Assembly: GCA_015499995.1 (NCBI GenBank) | Contig: JADNRV010000299.1 | Location: forward strand, 1-58,471 | DNA length: 58,471 nt | Origin: Flammula alnicola | Lineage: Eukaryota; Basidiomycota; Agaricomycetes; Agaricales; Strophariaceae | Direction: 5' to 3' | In this document: piece by piece, positions 1 to 10,717 of the stretch | How positions within the stretch are numbered: the stretch's first letter is position 1 | How the letters are laid out: the number at the start of each line of letters is the position of its first letter | The notes under the pieces: generated by a model | Told to the model about the DNA's origin: nothing | Databases searched by the model: none | What the model saw: the letters and a program-made list of their open reading frames with translations, nothing else | Made by a program: the position numbers and the translations under genes

Positions 1-1115
1 GAATCCGCCAGTCTGGCTACAGTCTCCTCCATTTTAATAGTGTCTTCTCTTCGTTCGCCCGAAACTCCGCGAACCAAATCCTCGCTCATCCTTTCGAGCG
101 GCTGTGAGGACCGTCTCGCTATGATAACCGCGGTTTCGATTACTTCCTTCCATTTGTAGCGATCTTCTACCCTGGTTTCTCCAGCAGCTGTTGTTGCTGT
201 CGTCGCGCTTGTAGACGCTCCCTTTGCGTCTGCCAAATCGTCCATCTTGTCTTTCAGTCTTTGCTGAAATTCTTCCGACAGGCATCCTAAGAACTCCGTC
301 ACTAGCTCTTTATTCGACATAAGCGCTGGGGTCACCAACAGTTTTTCGGCTTCTGCAACGAACGCTCGTTTCAGACTTAATAGAGCATGAAGGTCTTGCC
401 TAGGAATCCCATGCCGCCCGGCTTTCTCTGCGCATATCTTTTTGAACCGTAAAAGCGAGCCTCTTTCGAGTGCGGCAGCTTCTGGATAGCTTTTTATGAC
501 TTCATCTCTAAACGCTTTCCAGGCTCCGGCTTTGTACTCGTCAAATGCGCTCCATTCTGCTTCAGTTTCCGCTGGGGCATATTTGCCTAGTAGCCTTATT
601 TTCTCCTTGTCATCCGTGATCGAATGGGTAGAATAGAGATCCTCCATGCGAGATATAAATCTCAGCAATTCGGACTCCTTGTCTGGATCAAACTTCGGCG
701 CATCTCTTGTTCCTGGTGCTGGCATACCCATTTTAGTAGATCTAGTTGGTACGTTTGGCGCCTGGAAAAGTTCTTGGGTAATATCTTCCTCTTCCTCTTC
801 TGGTGGGGAGGTCGCTCTTTGGGTAGGTACAGAAGACGTCCTGGATAATATCCTGCGAGGTGCGCTTTGAATATTATTTAAGGATCTGACTTTCTGGCTA
901 TAGTCCGAGCGGGTTTTCTCTTTCGAGAAAGGTTCTCTTTTCTTTGGTAACGGTAAAGGTAGGGGTTCTGTTCCTGCCCTTATAGAATTATAAGTGGTGC
1001 GTGCTGCTGGTGCTTTTGATGAGGAAGCAACTGCTGACGCTGGTTTATTGGTGCTCTTGTTCCCCTTATTAGGATTACTTGAGCCCTCAATTTTGTATGG
1101 TTTTCACCGTTTGAA
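1..1115 (-). CDS. Retrotransposon Gag polyprotein, C-terminally cut by window edge
   Basis: The minus strand is open without a stop from about 1115 to base 1, some 370 codons, so the frame leaves the window. It begins with a basic, Ser/Pro-rich leader, then an acidic run (EEEEED), then a helical Gag-like core with FDPDKESELLRFISRMEDLY, LGKYAP, EWSAF and KAGAWKAFRDEV, and FLGCLSEEFQQRLKDKM further on. That composition and the KAW..F..E spacing are those of capsid regions of fungal LTR elements. No zinc knuckle is seen because the C-terminus is outside. The upstream limit is a TGA near 1117. The first in-frame ATG is only near 733, inside the leader, so the initiator is missing or lies in an unseen exon. 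Frame integrity argues for a recent copy. Confidence 0.75.
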
Positions 1116-1229
1116 CGATTCAAATCCTATACAGGTTGAAGCACGACTTTCTGTACGAATAATCGACGCCTCTTTTACCACAACCTTGTATCAAATATCT
1201 TAGAAACCCCCCTCGCGGTGGGCTCCAGA

Positions 1230-2051
1230 TAAAGATGCTTAGTGCGGGGTGTGTGTGAACTACTAGATAATCAAGTAGTCGCTTTCAATAGACTTTGTAA
1301 TGTCTATTAGAGAGATACTATCAAATCCGACTTGCTTCACTTTTAAAATAACTACTTTACTACACTCAAACACCCAAATCAATGTTTAGTTGACTTAGTT
1401 CGTCCAAGGGGAGGATAATAGTTTTATAATATCGATACCTGATAGTAGGTGTGCGATAAAAGAAGGTGTTTAACTATACAACGGCTCAGGCAAGGCCTTA
1501 GGCGCGTTTATAGCCAATGGGTCGTTTTAAGTCCAATAGACTTGTGTAAATTCTGGTCTGGTACTCGGAAACTAGTGCTCTATGCACAAACTGCTAACTG
1601 ATCTCGCTTTGTCTTGTTCTCCAATTGAGAAGATGGCTCTATGCCCTTTAACTTGTCTTTACTTGTCTCAAAAACTATACTTGTGGAAAGAGGCGCGCAG
1701 ATGTCTGATCCGCCGACACTACAGTCCCTTAACAATGGCCAGAGGCGCGTAGACGCTTTGTCTACCGACACTACAGTCCAGGTCCCCAGATGTCCTTTGA
1801 CAAAGGGTAGGTTTTGAACAAGTCACTTAGACAGGTTCCTTGGCTTATAACTCTCTTTACTTGTCTTGGCGAATCACTTAGACACGCGTTCTCGTCTTAA
1901 CAGTTCGTTTATATCGTTACTTGGTTTCTTTTTATATTATGGGACTCTCGCTTTGAAGCTACTTGGTACTTAGAGGTGAAACACTTAAGATATAATTCTT
2001 AAGTGCTTGTATCTCGTGGGTGGTAAATTGCTTGTATTCTACGGTGTTACA
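1230..2051 (-). repeat. Long terminal repeat (5' LTR)
   Basis: The sequence from about 1230 (taaagatgcttagtgcgggg) rightwards to at least 2018 is repeated in the same orientation at 57684-58471 with only a handful of differences (one A-run change, two or three changes near the TTTGTC/TTTCGTC site, one T/C). The left junction is fixed by where the two copies stop matching. The right end cannot be fixed because the second copy runs off the window. The minus-strand TGTAACACC ending at 2051 is a plausible LTR start, but a longer LTR is possible. Near-identity implies recent activity. Confidence 0.75.
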
Positions 2052-3987
2052 GGGCTGCTTATATACTACTGAGACGATATATTATTACATAGACGCAATG
2101 ACGAGAATATAGAGATTTCATGGGCATTTGTGCGCGAGCGGCGGCCTTGTGGAGTACAGTTTCCGTGCGCGTCCGCTCAATCATGCCTTTTTGGTTGGAT
2201 CGGGAGCTCAGATCGTCGTCGGTTCGGCTAACTTAAGCGCCTAAGACTTACTCCTCCTCGACCGCGTGGTATACAGGCTCGTGACCTTTCGTTTTCATTG
2301 GTATCTTGTCCTGTCATTGGCTATAGACTGACCGGAGCATAGACGCGCTTACATTTCGTCGGAGACGCTCGGGCAATCCACGCACGTTCTGTCCGAGATA
2401 ATGCTCGTGATTAGGGTTGTAACCCTTCGTCCTCTGTACCCGGTATCTTGGTACCCTCGGTGTGCATCTGGGATCTCGCTGTGTCGAGTTATGCACCCCG
2501 GAAATCTTCCTGTACCAAGTTATTACCCGATATGGTATGTGTTCCCAATTTGGTATCCCTTTGATCCGAGCTTTGATCGGCGTTGCTACAGGCGCGTCTA
2601 TGGGCGTCTGCTTTACCCCGCTGCTCCACTGTCCTCGGTGCCTTCGGCAATGTCACGCGACCTGTCCTGTAGTGTGCCTAGATGTCCGTTCTTTTAATCT
2701 AGAGATCCGCGCCCTCGCTGTATAGGCCGGATGGTTAAGATATTACTGAAAGGCGCCTATTTCCGTACACTTCATTAGATGTATTGACTAGTATCTCAAT
2801 AGTTACTAATGATAATGTCTTTATTAAACCGCGCATTCCTCGTTATCTTGCATAGTTTCCTCTAGTCCTTAGTAGTCTTGTCATTGTAATGTCCGGACTT
2901 GTAACATTTAGACTACATTATAAGCTTTACTAAGTGCTAAAAATAGCTCAGGTAAGAAGAATGGTAGTCCGTTCACAGCTAGCCGCTCGCGGTCTCTTCA
3001 CCGCGGCAGACGCGCGTTTGTTGTCATTCGCTCGGCAAGAAAGCATATCTTAGAGTTGAATACGATAGATAGGATAGAGTAACTGGAGTTTTGGAGATGG
3101 GGAAAGGCCGTATCCTCCAACAGCTTATATATCCGTAGGAAGGCGACTAAAGCATCCATTTTCTCAGAAGAGCGAAAAGGAAAGAAGAAAGAAGAGAAAG
3201 AAAGAGGCAGGTGCATCACGGGCGATCGACACAATCTAGTGCAACGTGTCGAGTGTGAAACATATGAAAATTTACAATCAGAGCTTCTCCTGAGGGCAAG
3301 TATTCATGCAGGAGCGCCTCATACAAATTTCGGGGTAAAAAAAAGGGGATAGAACTCCCTAGGTGACAGGTGAATAATGCGACGCCAACACCAACGTAAG
3401 CGGGCTAGGTGATTGCTTGGTGACGCGAAGAAATCAGAACGACAATGAGGTAATGATGAGAATATGGGTCCACCACCCTAATCAAGCCCCAGGGTCTGAT
3501 CCACAAAGCAGTCCACTATCTACCAAAAAAAAACCTGTCGGAGGAAAGACATGGAAGCACTTGAACACAGATGAGGCTAAGCAAGCAAAGAAAAGCACAA
3601 CAGAGGACAGAGTAGGTAACGGCGAGAATGAAAGCACCACTCTCAGGAACGGCATGCATGCCGAATAGAAATGCTATGAGCGCCCCGACGCTACCCTGAA
3701 TCCAAGGAAGAATCAAGAAAAAAGTAAACAAACAACCAAATTGTCAGAATAAATTGCTTCCCCTGGAAACAAGCGTGAACAAGGGGGAAAAAAAGAACAA
3801 TTCAACGGCTGAATGGTTCGCCAATTAGTAAAAACCGAACTTCATTCGCAATTCTCAAAGTCCAGATATATGCAGCCAAAGACGCCAATACCACCTCCAT
3901 TCCTCCACCCCCCCCAGATCACAGCAGGCATCACAAGACCATGGACCCGAGCTACGATAGCAAACTAGCAGGTGAGCGCTGTTCGAC
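2052..3987. other. No supported gene
   Basis: Only short frames occur, none with recognisable protein character or splice structure. Part of 2052-2950 could still belong to a longer LTR. 3000-3987 is A-rich intergenic sequence leading to the next gene. Confidence 0.5.
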
Positions 3988-5121
3988 ATGTTCAAGAGAG
4001 AGGTCCTGAGGTCGCACAATACAGTGGAACTGCTTCAACGCTATATCGACATGAGGAGTGCGCAGCCTGTAGTCGTCGCTGTCGGCCTCCAGCAAATCAA
4101 CCACATGAAGGTATGTGAACCAGATTGTGTACAGGATGGCAGTGACTTATATAGGCATTCAGCTCAACGACTACCTATTCGCACCATTCAAGGATCCAAA
4201 TTCGTGGAGGGTAGCACGAAAAGGAGATGACGAAGGCAAAGAAAAAGCCGAGGCAGTCTTTCGCCTCCAAGGTGTTTTGTGCGCCTATGATCTTCCGCCT
4301 CTACCAGCCGAGTAAGTTTACTCTGACCTAATAGAAATTTATGACTGACCCGCCACAGGAGGTTGACCCCGCAAGACGGGAAGAAAAAGAAGAACAATAT
4401 TCAACATATTCACCTCCGTCAAAGCGTGACGCTCACCGGTCTCAGCTGCCCGGGATTCGAGCAAGCGGTCCAGTTGTTCAACGACACGTACGATGCCATG
4501 TCCAGGTCATTCTCGGGCGCTATGCTTCCCTGGAAAGGTGGCATGTACGAGGGGAACAGCTCATTATCCTTCCATGCAAGGTACTTCACCCTCCGTCGCG
4601 ATGCACCTACCGAAAGAGGACTCGACTTTGGCAGCGGGGTCGATCCTAAAGGCCTTATGAAAGGTTTACTTGCACACAATATGGTGCACACAGCAGACAA
4701 CAAGGTAAAATATTCCAAACGACTCGAAGAAAAAGGTCAAGTAAGGTAAGCACAAAATGATGGCAATGTGAAATATTTATATTCAACCGATGTTCAAACA
4801 CAGGTATATCACCATTGAGCCGAAGACTTTTCAAGTGGGCAACATTGTTGAAATTTCTTTTGACTTCTACTGTGCACCGGTGAAAGGTAATAAGATTGTC
4901 TTTGCACCGCACCTCCGCAGTTTAACTTTACTGGACGACACCGTCCGAGCAAAAGCGGTGAGCATCTTTCAAATAAGTGGTAGAATGCAACAAACTAACA
5001 CCAAAAATAGGCTGAATCTTTTTCAACCGAATTGAAGCCGTTCACACTGAAGAGGATGGCATGGGATATGCTAGATGGAGAGACAGATGACATGGAGCAA
5101 CTGAAAAAGATGGCCTTGTGA
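3988..5121 (+). CDS. Unknown-function protein, member of a locally duplicated family (307 aa, 5 exons)
   Basis: Exons 3988-4110, 4163-4311, 4359-4745, 4804-4957 and 5011-5121 join in frame across GTATGT, GTAAGT, GTAAGC and GTGAGC donors to give 307 codons and a TGA. The start at 3988 (MFKREVLRSHNTVELL) is the first Met of this frame; a further 5' exon from the ATG at 3942 cannot be excluded. No catalytic motif or membrane segment is visible. Landmarks are GVDPKG, a VHTADNKVKYSKR segment and FQVGNIVEISFDF. These three blocks recur in the broken copy at 7160-7935 (EVDPKG, VHTEENKVYY, FQVGDILEVQVSF). I recall similar proteins as an expanded basidiomycete family without known role; that is memory, not a search. 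Function unknown. Confidence 0.7.
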
Positions 5122-5730
5122 GGTGGAAAGTCAACTACTGCGAAGAATTTTCCAAGTCCCTTTCCCTCCTTTTAATTTCGTTTGCTTTACTAGATTCAAC
5201 AATTATATAGCCTCACACCAAGTTTTCTTCATTACAAATCCATCTCATAATATCATACGCATCTTTTGAAAAAAAAAGAAAGTACAATCTATCAAGCGAT
5301 CAAGTGTAGGGATGGCCAACCGAACAAATCTCCGGAACACTTCCAGGCGAAATGCATGGCTTCATTCTGAACCTTCTCAAAATGATGCATCTTCTCGCGG
5401 TAGTGTGAATTGAGAATTGAGAATTGAGAATAAAATTGGCTGGCTACGTTACATAAGCAACTCAGGTAACTATGACTATATAGCGACCTCACCAGCTCAT
5501 CGTGATATAATGCGGGAAAAGTAGAAGTTAAACTACAGCATAAAAGAGAAGCAAGAGATGAAAGGAAGAAGAGTCGACTACAGAATTGATACACGGAGTT
5601 TGGAAGAAGGTGATAGGGTAGGCACAATGAATGTAAGGTTAGAAGGAAGGGAAATAGGTATGGGACGGGTTGTAGTAGATGAAATGGTAGTATGACGATT
5701 GGAAGCGGAAGAAGTAGAAGAATAAGGTGT

Positions 5731-6105
5731 ACTTACACGACGTACGGTACCCCAGATTCTCGCCGCCAACATTATGCAGCCGTAATGCCATTCCGAGGCC
5801 AGTCGAGCTCGAAGACGCGCGCCGCATGTATTTTGAGGTTGATTGGAACTCGACGACGGTATGATTTGGTCCAGAGCAGGGATCACTCCATAGTAAAAGA
5901 ATGTTCTGTGGAGGGGCCATACCTCCGAGTCAAGAGTGAGGCCTTTCACCGTTTGGGTAAGCAATGAAGTGATATGCGCTGGCGTTTTGAAAGTGTCGGC
6001 AATTGCTCGAGTGGATGCCACTAGTTCGTTGGTGGTGTGACGTCTGTAAATGTCGAACCGTGGGCAATCTACGAAGATGTGGTGAGGATCTTCAAGGACG
6101 GAGCA
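5731..6105 (-). pseudogene. C-terminal tail of a non-LTR-type reverse transcriptase
   Basis: The minus strand reads a Cys/His segment (C, then EDPHHIFVDCPRF), then a helical tail with LHRTFFYYGVIPALD and ending CIMLAARIWGTVRR. A CxxxxEDPxHxxxxCPRF zinc-like block followed by an (R)LAxRIWGxxxR tail is what I know from the ends of basidiomycete reverse transcriptase/RNase H proteins. A TGA lies immediately upstream in this frame, so the polymerase part is gone. A GTAAGT after ...VRR (5731-5736) suggests spliced 3' sequence, perhaps ending at 5292 (MHHFEKVQNEAMHF...), but I could not join it with confidence. Identification rests on motif memory. Confidence 0.5.
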
Positions 6106-6241
6106 TCATCGAAGATCCTCATCACATCTGTGAGCTTTGGGTTTTCCTCTTCAAAGTTGATGTTGTAAGGATGCCAAATTGAACGGAAATCATAATGCGC
6201 AACTCACGTGGTCGCGTGGCCCCTTTTGAACATTATGACAC

Positions 6242-6293
6242 AGTTGACATGAGTCAGCGTGTCATGGCCAGGACACGCTGACTCATGTCAACT
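6242..6293. repeat. Perfect 22-bp inverted repeat with 8-base loop
   Basis: 6242-6263 (agttgacatgagtcagcgtg tc) is the exact reverse complement of 6272-6293, with loop atggccag. A third partial copy (gagtcagcgtgacctggcca) follows directly at 6294. It could be a terminal inverted repeat remnant or a hairpin. Confidence 0.8.
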
Positions 6294-6414
6294 GAGTCAG
6301 CGTGACCTGGCCAGGACATCCTGACACATCCTTCTGACATCATCGGCTTAACGGACCGGCCGCACCACGGACATCTTTAGGGGCTTGCTCATGGATACTC
6401 TTGTTAGATACTTC

Positions 6415-6763
6415 TCCTCACAAGCCGGGGAGCTAGTTAGGTACCTGACTTAATATGTAACGTAGTCAGCTTATAAATGTTACCATTACATTACCATTAC
6501 CACTGCCTACCTCGCTGGTAATAAACAATAGCACAAAGTCAGGGCAACAGACAACACCATTGGTGTCCCATTCATTTTGGACCAAAAAAAAAAAATCAAT
6601 ATCGACGGCCAATAATGGGGTGTTGTCTGTTGCCCTGACTTTGTGCGTATTGTTTATTACCAGCGAGGTAGGCAGTGGTAATGGTAATGTAATGGTAACA
6701 TTTATAAGCTGACTACGTTACATATTAAGTCAGGTACCTAACTAGCTCCCCGGCTTGTGAGGA
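6415..6763. repeat. Long inverted repeat (arms about 145 bp, 60-base spacer)
   Basis: 6415-6558 and 6619-6763 are reverse complements with a single one-base indel (caatagcac versus caatacgcac). The spacer 6559-6618 contains an A12 tract. The right arm runs on into cttgtgaggaaacaagaaat, and a diverged relative of that flank (cttgtgaggaaataagaaat) is at about 10996, so the arms belong to a dispersed repeat inserted head to head. No protein-coding capacity. Confidence 0.9.
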
Positions 6764-7159
6764 AACAAGAAATGGAAAGTCGTGATCTCAGATATGTCGC
6801 GACAAGTCCAAATTAGTCTGTCTGCAATCAGTTTGGTCACGCATGGGTAACCATTCGTTGGGTACAGTTGAATATTTGAAGTTTAAAGTCATATCTATCG
6901 AGGGGCAGTGAGATCATTCGTCAATTCTTGTTTGGGACAGGGAATTGTTCCTGCAAGGGGCTTTGAAAATGTCGGGAACATCAGACACCACATTTTAAAT
7001 AATGTATGTACGTATGTGTATGTACGGCTTGATCTGTACCGCTCTCAATAAATGGCACTCGCGGTGGACTGACCAACCAAACCGCACAGTTCAAAGTGAC
7101 CAAACACCTAGAATAACCAGGTGAATTCCGACGCTAAATATTCACCTATCCCATTAGAC
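6764..7159. other. Intergenic, repeat-flank sequence
   Basis: No gene seen. 6764-6870 shows patchy similarity to 11000-11200 (gatatgtcgcgacaagtcc versus gatatgttgcgacgagtcc), continuing the dispersed repeat described at 6415-6763. Confidence 0.4.
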
Positions 7160-7935
7160 CCTGCGGCAAGGTGAAGTACCTCCACCAGAGCGCCACATTC
7201 ACCGCATTTGGAAACCCGGTGTTCGATAAACCAATCGAAAACATCGCAGCCATATATGCGATCTTCAAGAGAGCCATCGGGGATAATCTTGTAGAGGGTG
7301 ACGTATGTTCGACATACGAAGATTTTTCAGCAATCGACGTCGCGAATCGATATTTTACCCCAAGAGGTGGAGCTGCATCCGAGGAAATCCGACCTCTGAC
7401 TACAGAAGTGGACCCTAAGGGCTACTTAGAAAGGCAGCAGGCTCCACATATGTGCACACAGAAGAAAACAAGGTGTATTACCTCGAGAAAACTGGGAACG
7501 AGCAAAGCGGAACCGAGTGAGAGGCTTGATCAGTTGTAGCAATGCCCCCTTTGCTAAAACGCGACCCAGCTTTCGAGCAACCGGACAACAAATATTTCAG
7601 GTTGGCGATATTCTCGAGGTCCAAGTTTCATTCATTGCTATACCTATGCGAGACAACAAATGGAAGGTAAGGAGGAGCATTAGCCTTTTTGATGGGAGAT
7701 TCACCCAGGTGAGACTACAGAACACACTGTGGGATACAACTAACCCAATTTAGGAAGCGATCATGAAGAGCTTGATACCAAACACAGCACCTGTCGAAAA
7801 CGCTAAACCGTTGCTCAAGAGGAGGGTAGGATACAGGGAAGAAGAGGTGTCGATTACTCGCGCCAAGCTAACGGATGGAAATAGGCGAGGAAAAGGGCAA
7901 GGATAACAGTGAAGAGATGGACGACTTTTGATTAA
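7160..7935 (+). pseudogene. Broken paralogue of the 3988-5121 gene
   Basis: From 7171 the frame KYLHQSATFTAFGNPVFD matches the HIHLRQSVTLTGLSCPGFE region of the intact gene, and RYFTPRGGAA...EVDPKG matches RYFTLRRDAP...GVDPKG. Near 7448 the frame must shift to keep the family's VHTEENKVYYLEKTG block. After an apparent intron another shift brings in FQVGDILEVQVSFIAIPM. The 5' exons of the intact copy are not found. Frame breaks in a conserved block and the missing N-terminus make this a pseudogene; alternatively the breaks are sequencing indels. Confidence 0.65.
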
Positions 7936-8289
7936 AGAGACAATACCTACAACAGACAGTAACATAGTGAACATCTCAACATCGCCCCAGCGCAATATGA
8001 ATAAGCATGCAGACGAGCTCACATCTCGTAACAAAAAAAGAAAAGAGACGGTGACCTGACTGCACAAGTAACCACCACCTGTTCGACGGGCGAAAACCTT
8101 AAAAGCTTCCGCCAAATTCGGTGAGGAAAAGTCAACGAAGCCAAATGCCTTGTACGACCTATAAATACCTCCCCCCAGATTCAGGAAAGAATCCCTCTAC
8201 ACTCTCTTCAAAAAAACGCAGCTCTCTCTCCCTCCTTTTGTACGGTTACCTGTATCACAGCCTCATCAGCGCGCTAACCGTACGGGCAG

Positions 8290-9244
8290 ATGGCAGACGC
8301 ACAGGCTGGTCACGCAATAATCATTTGCAGCAATGATGGCTGTCAAAGGACAAGCCTTGATACGGTGCTCTTGGTCTGCGCACGCTGCAAGACGCGATCA
8401 TATTGTGTATGTAGGATATTCATTACAATCGGCATATTATTATTCTGAAGCGATATCTAACTACTACCTCCACAGGGAAGGGCATGCCAAAAGGCGCACT
8501 GGCAGAGGCACAAGCCCCTCTGTTCTGGTAGCCCAACTGCACCCTCGGTCCGAACAGAACACGATAGTTTGATTGTTGCATGGGACAGGAACTATACAAA
8601 TCACATTGTGGCGTACGTCGCAGGCTCGATTTACAACACTTTCCTTCATGAGTGAGGGAGGGACGTTCCTGCAGAGATATGGGCCTGGTTTGCAAGCCGC
8701 TACACCGTCGAGATCAAACTACAGAAGGTCAAAACTGAGAAGAAGGTGCGGCGCGAAAACCGAGTGCGTTTCACAGAGGCAAACTTCGTAAGGGCAGAAG
8801 ACGCAATTCCGCAACACGAACGACTGGTCCGCTTTCGAGAAGCAATCAATGCTCGACCTTACACTATCGCTACGATATATCGCCTGTTTGAAGGTCCTAC
8901 CGCACTATGCATGGTCACTATCAGCCATGGATTCATATTTAATGCTCTGTTCGTGGGCGGAGTAGCACCCCCAACATCTTCGATCTACCAGAGCTTCCTG
9001 GAGAATGTAGCACACTAGCAGCAATCAAAGAATATGATGTCACTGCAGAAATATATTTATCATGGTTTCAGAGCCGAGAACTCAGGGTGGCTGCTGTCCT
9101 GAGGTGGTGGTACAAGTGGAAACAGGGTATTGAAACTGCGGTTCAGCGACATCAAAGGAAGAGTTATTCTCAGCGGCAAGACAATATCATATGGGCGACA
9201 AAATATAAGTACTACATTCACTGGCTGAAAATGATTTACCCGTG
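8290..9244 (+). pseudogene. MYND-type zinc-finger protein, disrupted
   Basis: Exon 1 (8290-8406) begins MADAQAG and encodes CSNDGC...LVCARCKTRSYC. A GTATGT...CAG intron (8407-8475) leads to GRACQKAHWQRHKPLC. Together these give the C-C/C-C/C-C/H-C ligand pattern of a MYND finger, a protein-protein interaction module. Translation then meets an in-frame TGA at 8653-8655; beyond it the same frame resumes with PAEIWAWFASRYTVEIKLQK and continues to 8990. A second shift near 9008 is needed to continue into TLAAIKEYDVTAEIYLSWFQ and a final stop near 9244. The 23 bases from GTGAG to CAG around the TGA look like an intron but are too short to be one. The finger is intact, the C-terminal region is not. 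Confidence 0.7.
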
Positions 9245-9658
9245 ACTAACAATCAAGAACCTAACAACCAGCTCCAAAAAATCATCCACATTTTCCCAAT
9301 AAATATGGTGGCTGGACGGACGGAATGGTCGAACTAACTGGTGTCCAATCCCATGCTTGCAGTCTTCCATCCTCGGGAGGCTTGCAGTTTTCCATCCTCG
9401 GGAGATAGGGTAAGATAGATCATAGCATCCATGGTAGGGTCGCAGTTCAGAGCTTCATCGACGACCTTATTCGTAGGTGGTGTCAACGACTGGGCCAAGT
9501 GGTGGTTTTTTTAACAGGCCCGCCAAATTGGGACAGTTAAGAAAGCTATCTGAGAGACTATGGGTGAGTAAAAGTGCTTGCGGAGAAAATAGGATTTGCT
9601 CACGGTACAAATAGGATAAGACAGGTCAAGGGTTCAATCTATGGCTGAGTCTAAAAGG
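9245..9658. other. Intergenic with a short tandem duplication
   Basis: No gene. About 9355-9404 holds two head-to-tail copies of a 24-25-base unit (gcttgcagtcttccatcctc...), differing by one base. Confidence 0.5.
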
Positions 9659-10717
9659 TTATGTTTTCTTGGGAGGGAAAAAATCATCCCAAGGACCTGG
9701 GGTATTTTTTACTGGCGGGGCATTCTGCTTGGGGACAGGTTCACCTGTGGCAGTGGCTATCGTGCTGACAAGTGCCTTGAAAGCGAAGGCCTCTGTAGGA
9801 CACGTACGAACTTGTTCTCGACACACCGGACAGGTATAGACAGGATGCGGTGGCATATGGTCTGCGATCATCGTTTGCACATATGGACGAGTAGCGAGAT
9901 TTGGGTGCTGCATGAGTGAATGCAGGAGCTCCATGAACGCGTGGTTTATGCGTGGCGTGTTTCGATGGGTAGCCACAAATTTTGCTTTTATTACGTCGAA
10001 CCAGTTTTGCAGGCATGACTGGCAGAATGAGTGGCCGCAATCCGGTAGGCTGAAAGGGAAAGGGGGCATGCCTAAACTGAGCCACTCGACAGTGAAGAAC
10101 AAACCACAACGCACATGTAGGGTGTCCACATTCGGCATCTGCAGATCTCACAATCCAAGTGGTCCGAGAGCTTTGCTGCATCCTGAAAGGTCCGGAGAAG
10201 TTTTAGACACAGAGGACAAATGTGGTTCAAGAATAGAAATGCACCAAGATGACCTTTCCATCAGCCAGCTTTCGAAGGTCCTGGAGTTGTTGATTCTCTT
10301 CACGTACTGTCTCAAGCTCTCTCGAGGCTCGTTCGAAAGCCTTTTTATGTTTTACGCTTTCCTGCAATATAAAATGGACGATAAGAACAATTGTACTGAA
10401 TAGCGGAAAGGTTGGTAGAAAAAGTACGCCAACTTAGCTTACCTCTCGTAGCTTGCTAATCTGCCTCCTGTAATCTGCAATAACAGATGGCTGTATCAGG
10501 TCTGGAGACTCGTCGTCTGAGGATATTTCAATGATGTCGAAAGTTAGTTTCTCGGTGCGCGTCCTTGTCGAACTTTGTCTTGGCGCGTTTCTGTTGGCTG
10601 GATCTTCGAGGTCTCGACATCGGAAATGGGGTGGGTGACATGGCCAACCTGATGGCAGCTTTGTGTAGGAAAGGGTTGAGGACGAGGAGGGATGCTTGAG
10701 GAACGAGTGGCAGGCAT
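9659..10717 (-). CDS. RING-finger protein, probable E3 ubiquitin ligase (5 exons)
   Basis: Reading leftwards from ATG 10717 (MPATRSSSIPPRPQP): an N-terminal basic/disordered part, an acidic EISSDDESPD stretch, then a coiled coil (IADYRRQISKLRE / ESVKHKKAFERASRELETV). The RING follows: CEICRCRMWTPYI, then LPDCGHSFCQSCLQNWF, then CPVCREQVRTCP, with about 60 residues inserted between the fourth and last Cys pairs. Splice joins seen: 10443/10361, 10254 (weak donor GTCATC)/10182, 10115/10049; stop at 9659. The C3HC4 ligand order supports E2 recruitment. The N-terminal frame containing MPATRSSS does not join EISSDDE without a one-base shift near 10560, so the 5' end is either mis-sequenced, decayed or has an unseen intron. 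Substrate unknown. Confidence 0.75.

Larger units (their letters stand above)
1..2051 (-). mobile_element. 5' end of an LTR retrotransposon (Gag + 5' LTR), cut by window edge
   Basis: A minus-strand reading frame of Gag type lies directly downstream (to the left) of an LTR whose second copy is at 57684-58471. The order LTR, possible primer-binding site, Gag is that of a Ty3/Gypsy-like element transcribed leftwards. Between LTR and Gag the minus strand reads TGGAGCCCACCGCGA (about 1215-1229), which starts TGG as primer-binding sites do, but I could not assign its tRNA. Protease, reverse transcriptase and integrase would lie left of base 1. The Gypsy assignment is inferred from Gag type only. 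Confidence 0.8.

Noticed and set aside
8652..8674. GTGAG...CAG across the in-frame TGA of the MYND gene as an intron
   Set aside because: 23 bases is too short for a spliceosomal intron, so the TGA is taken as a lesion.
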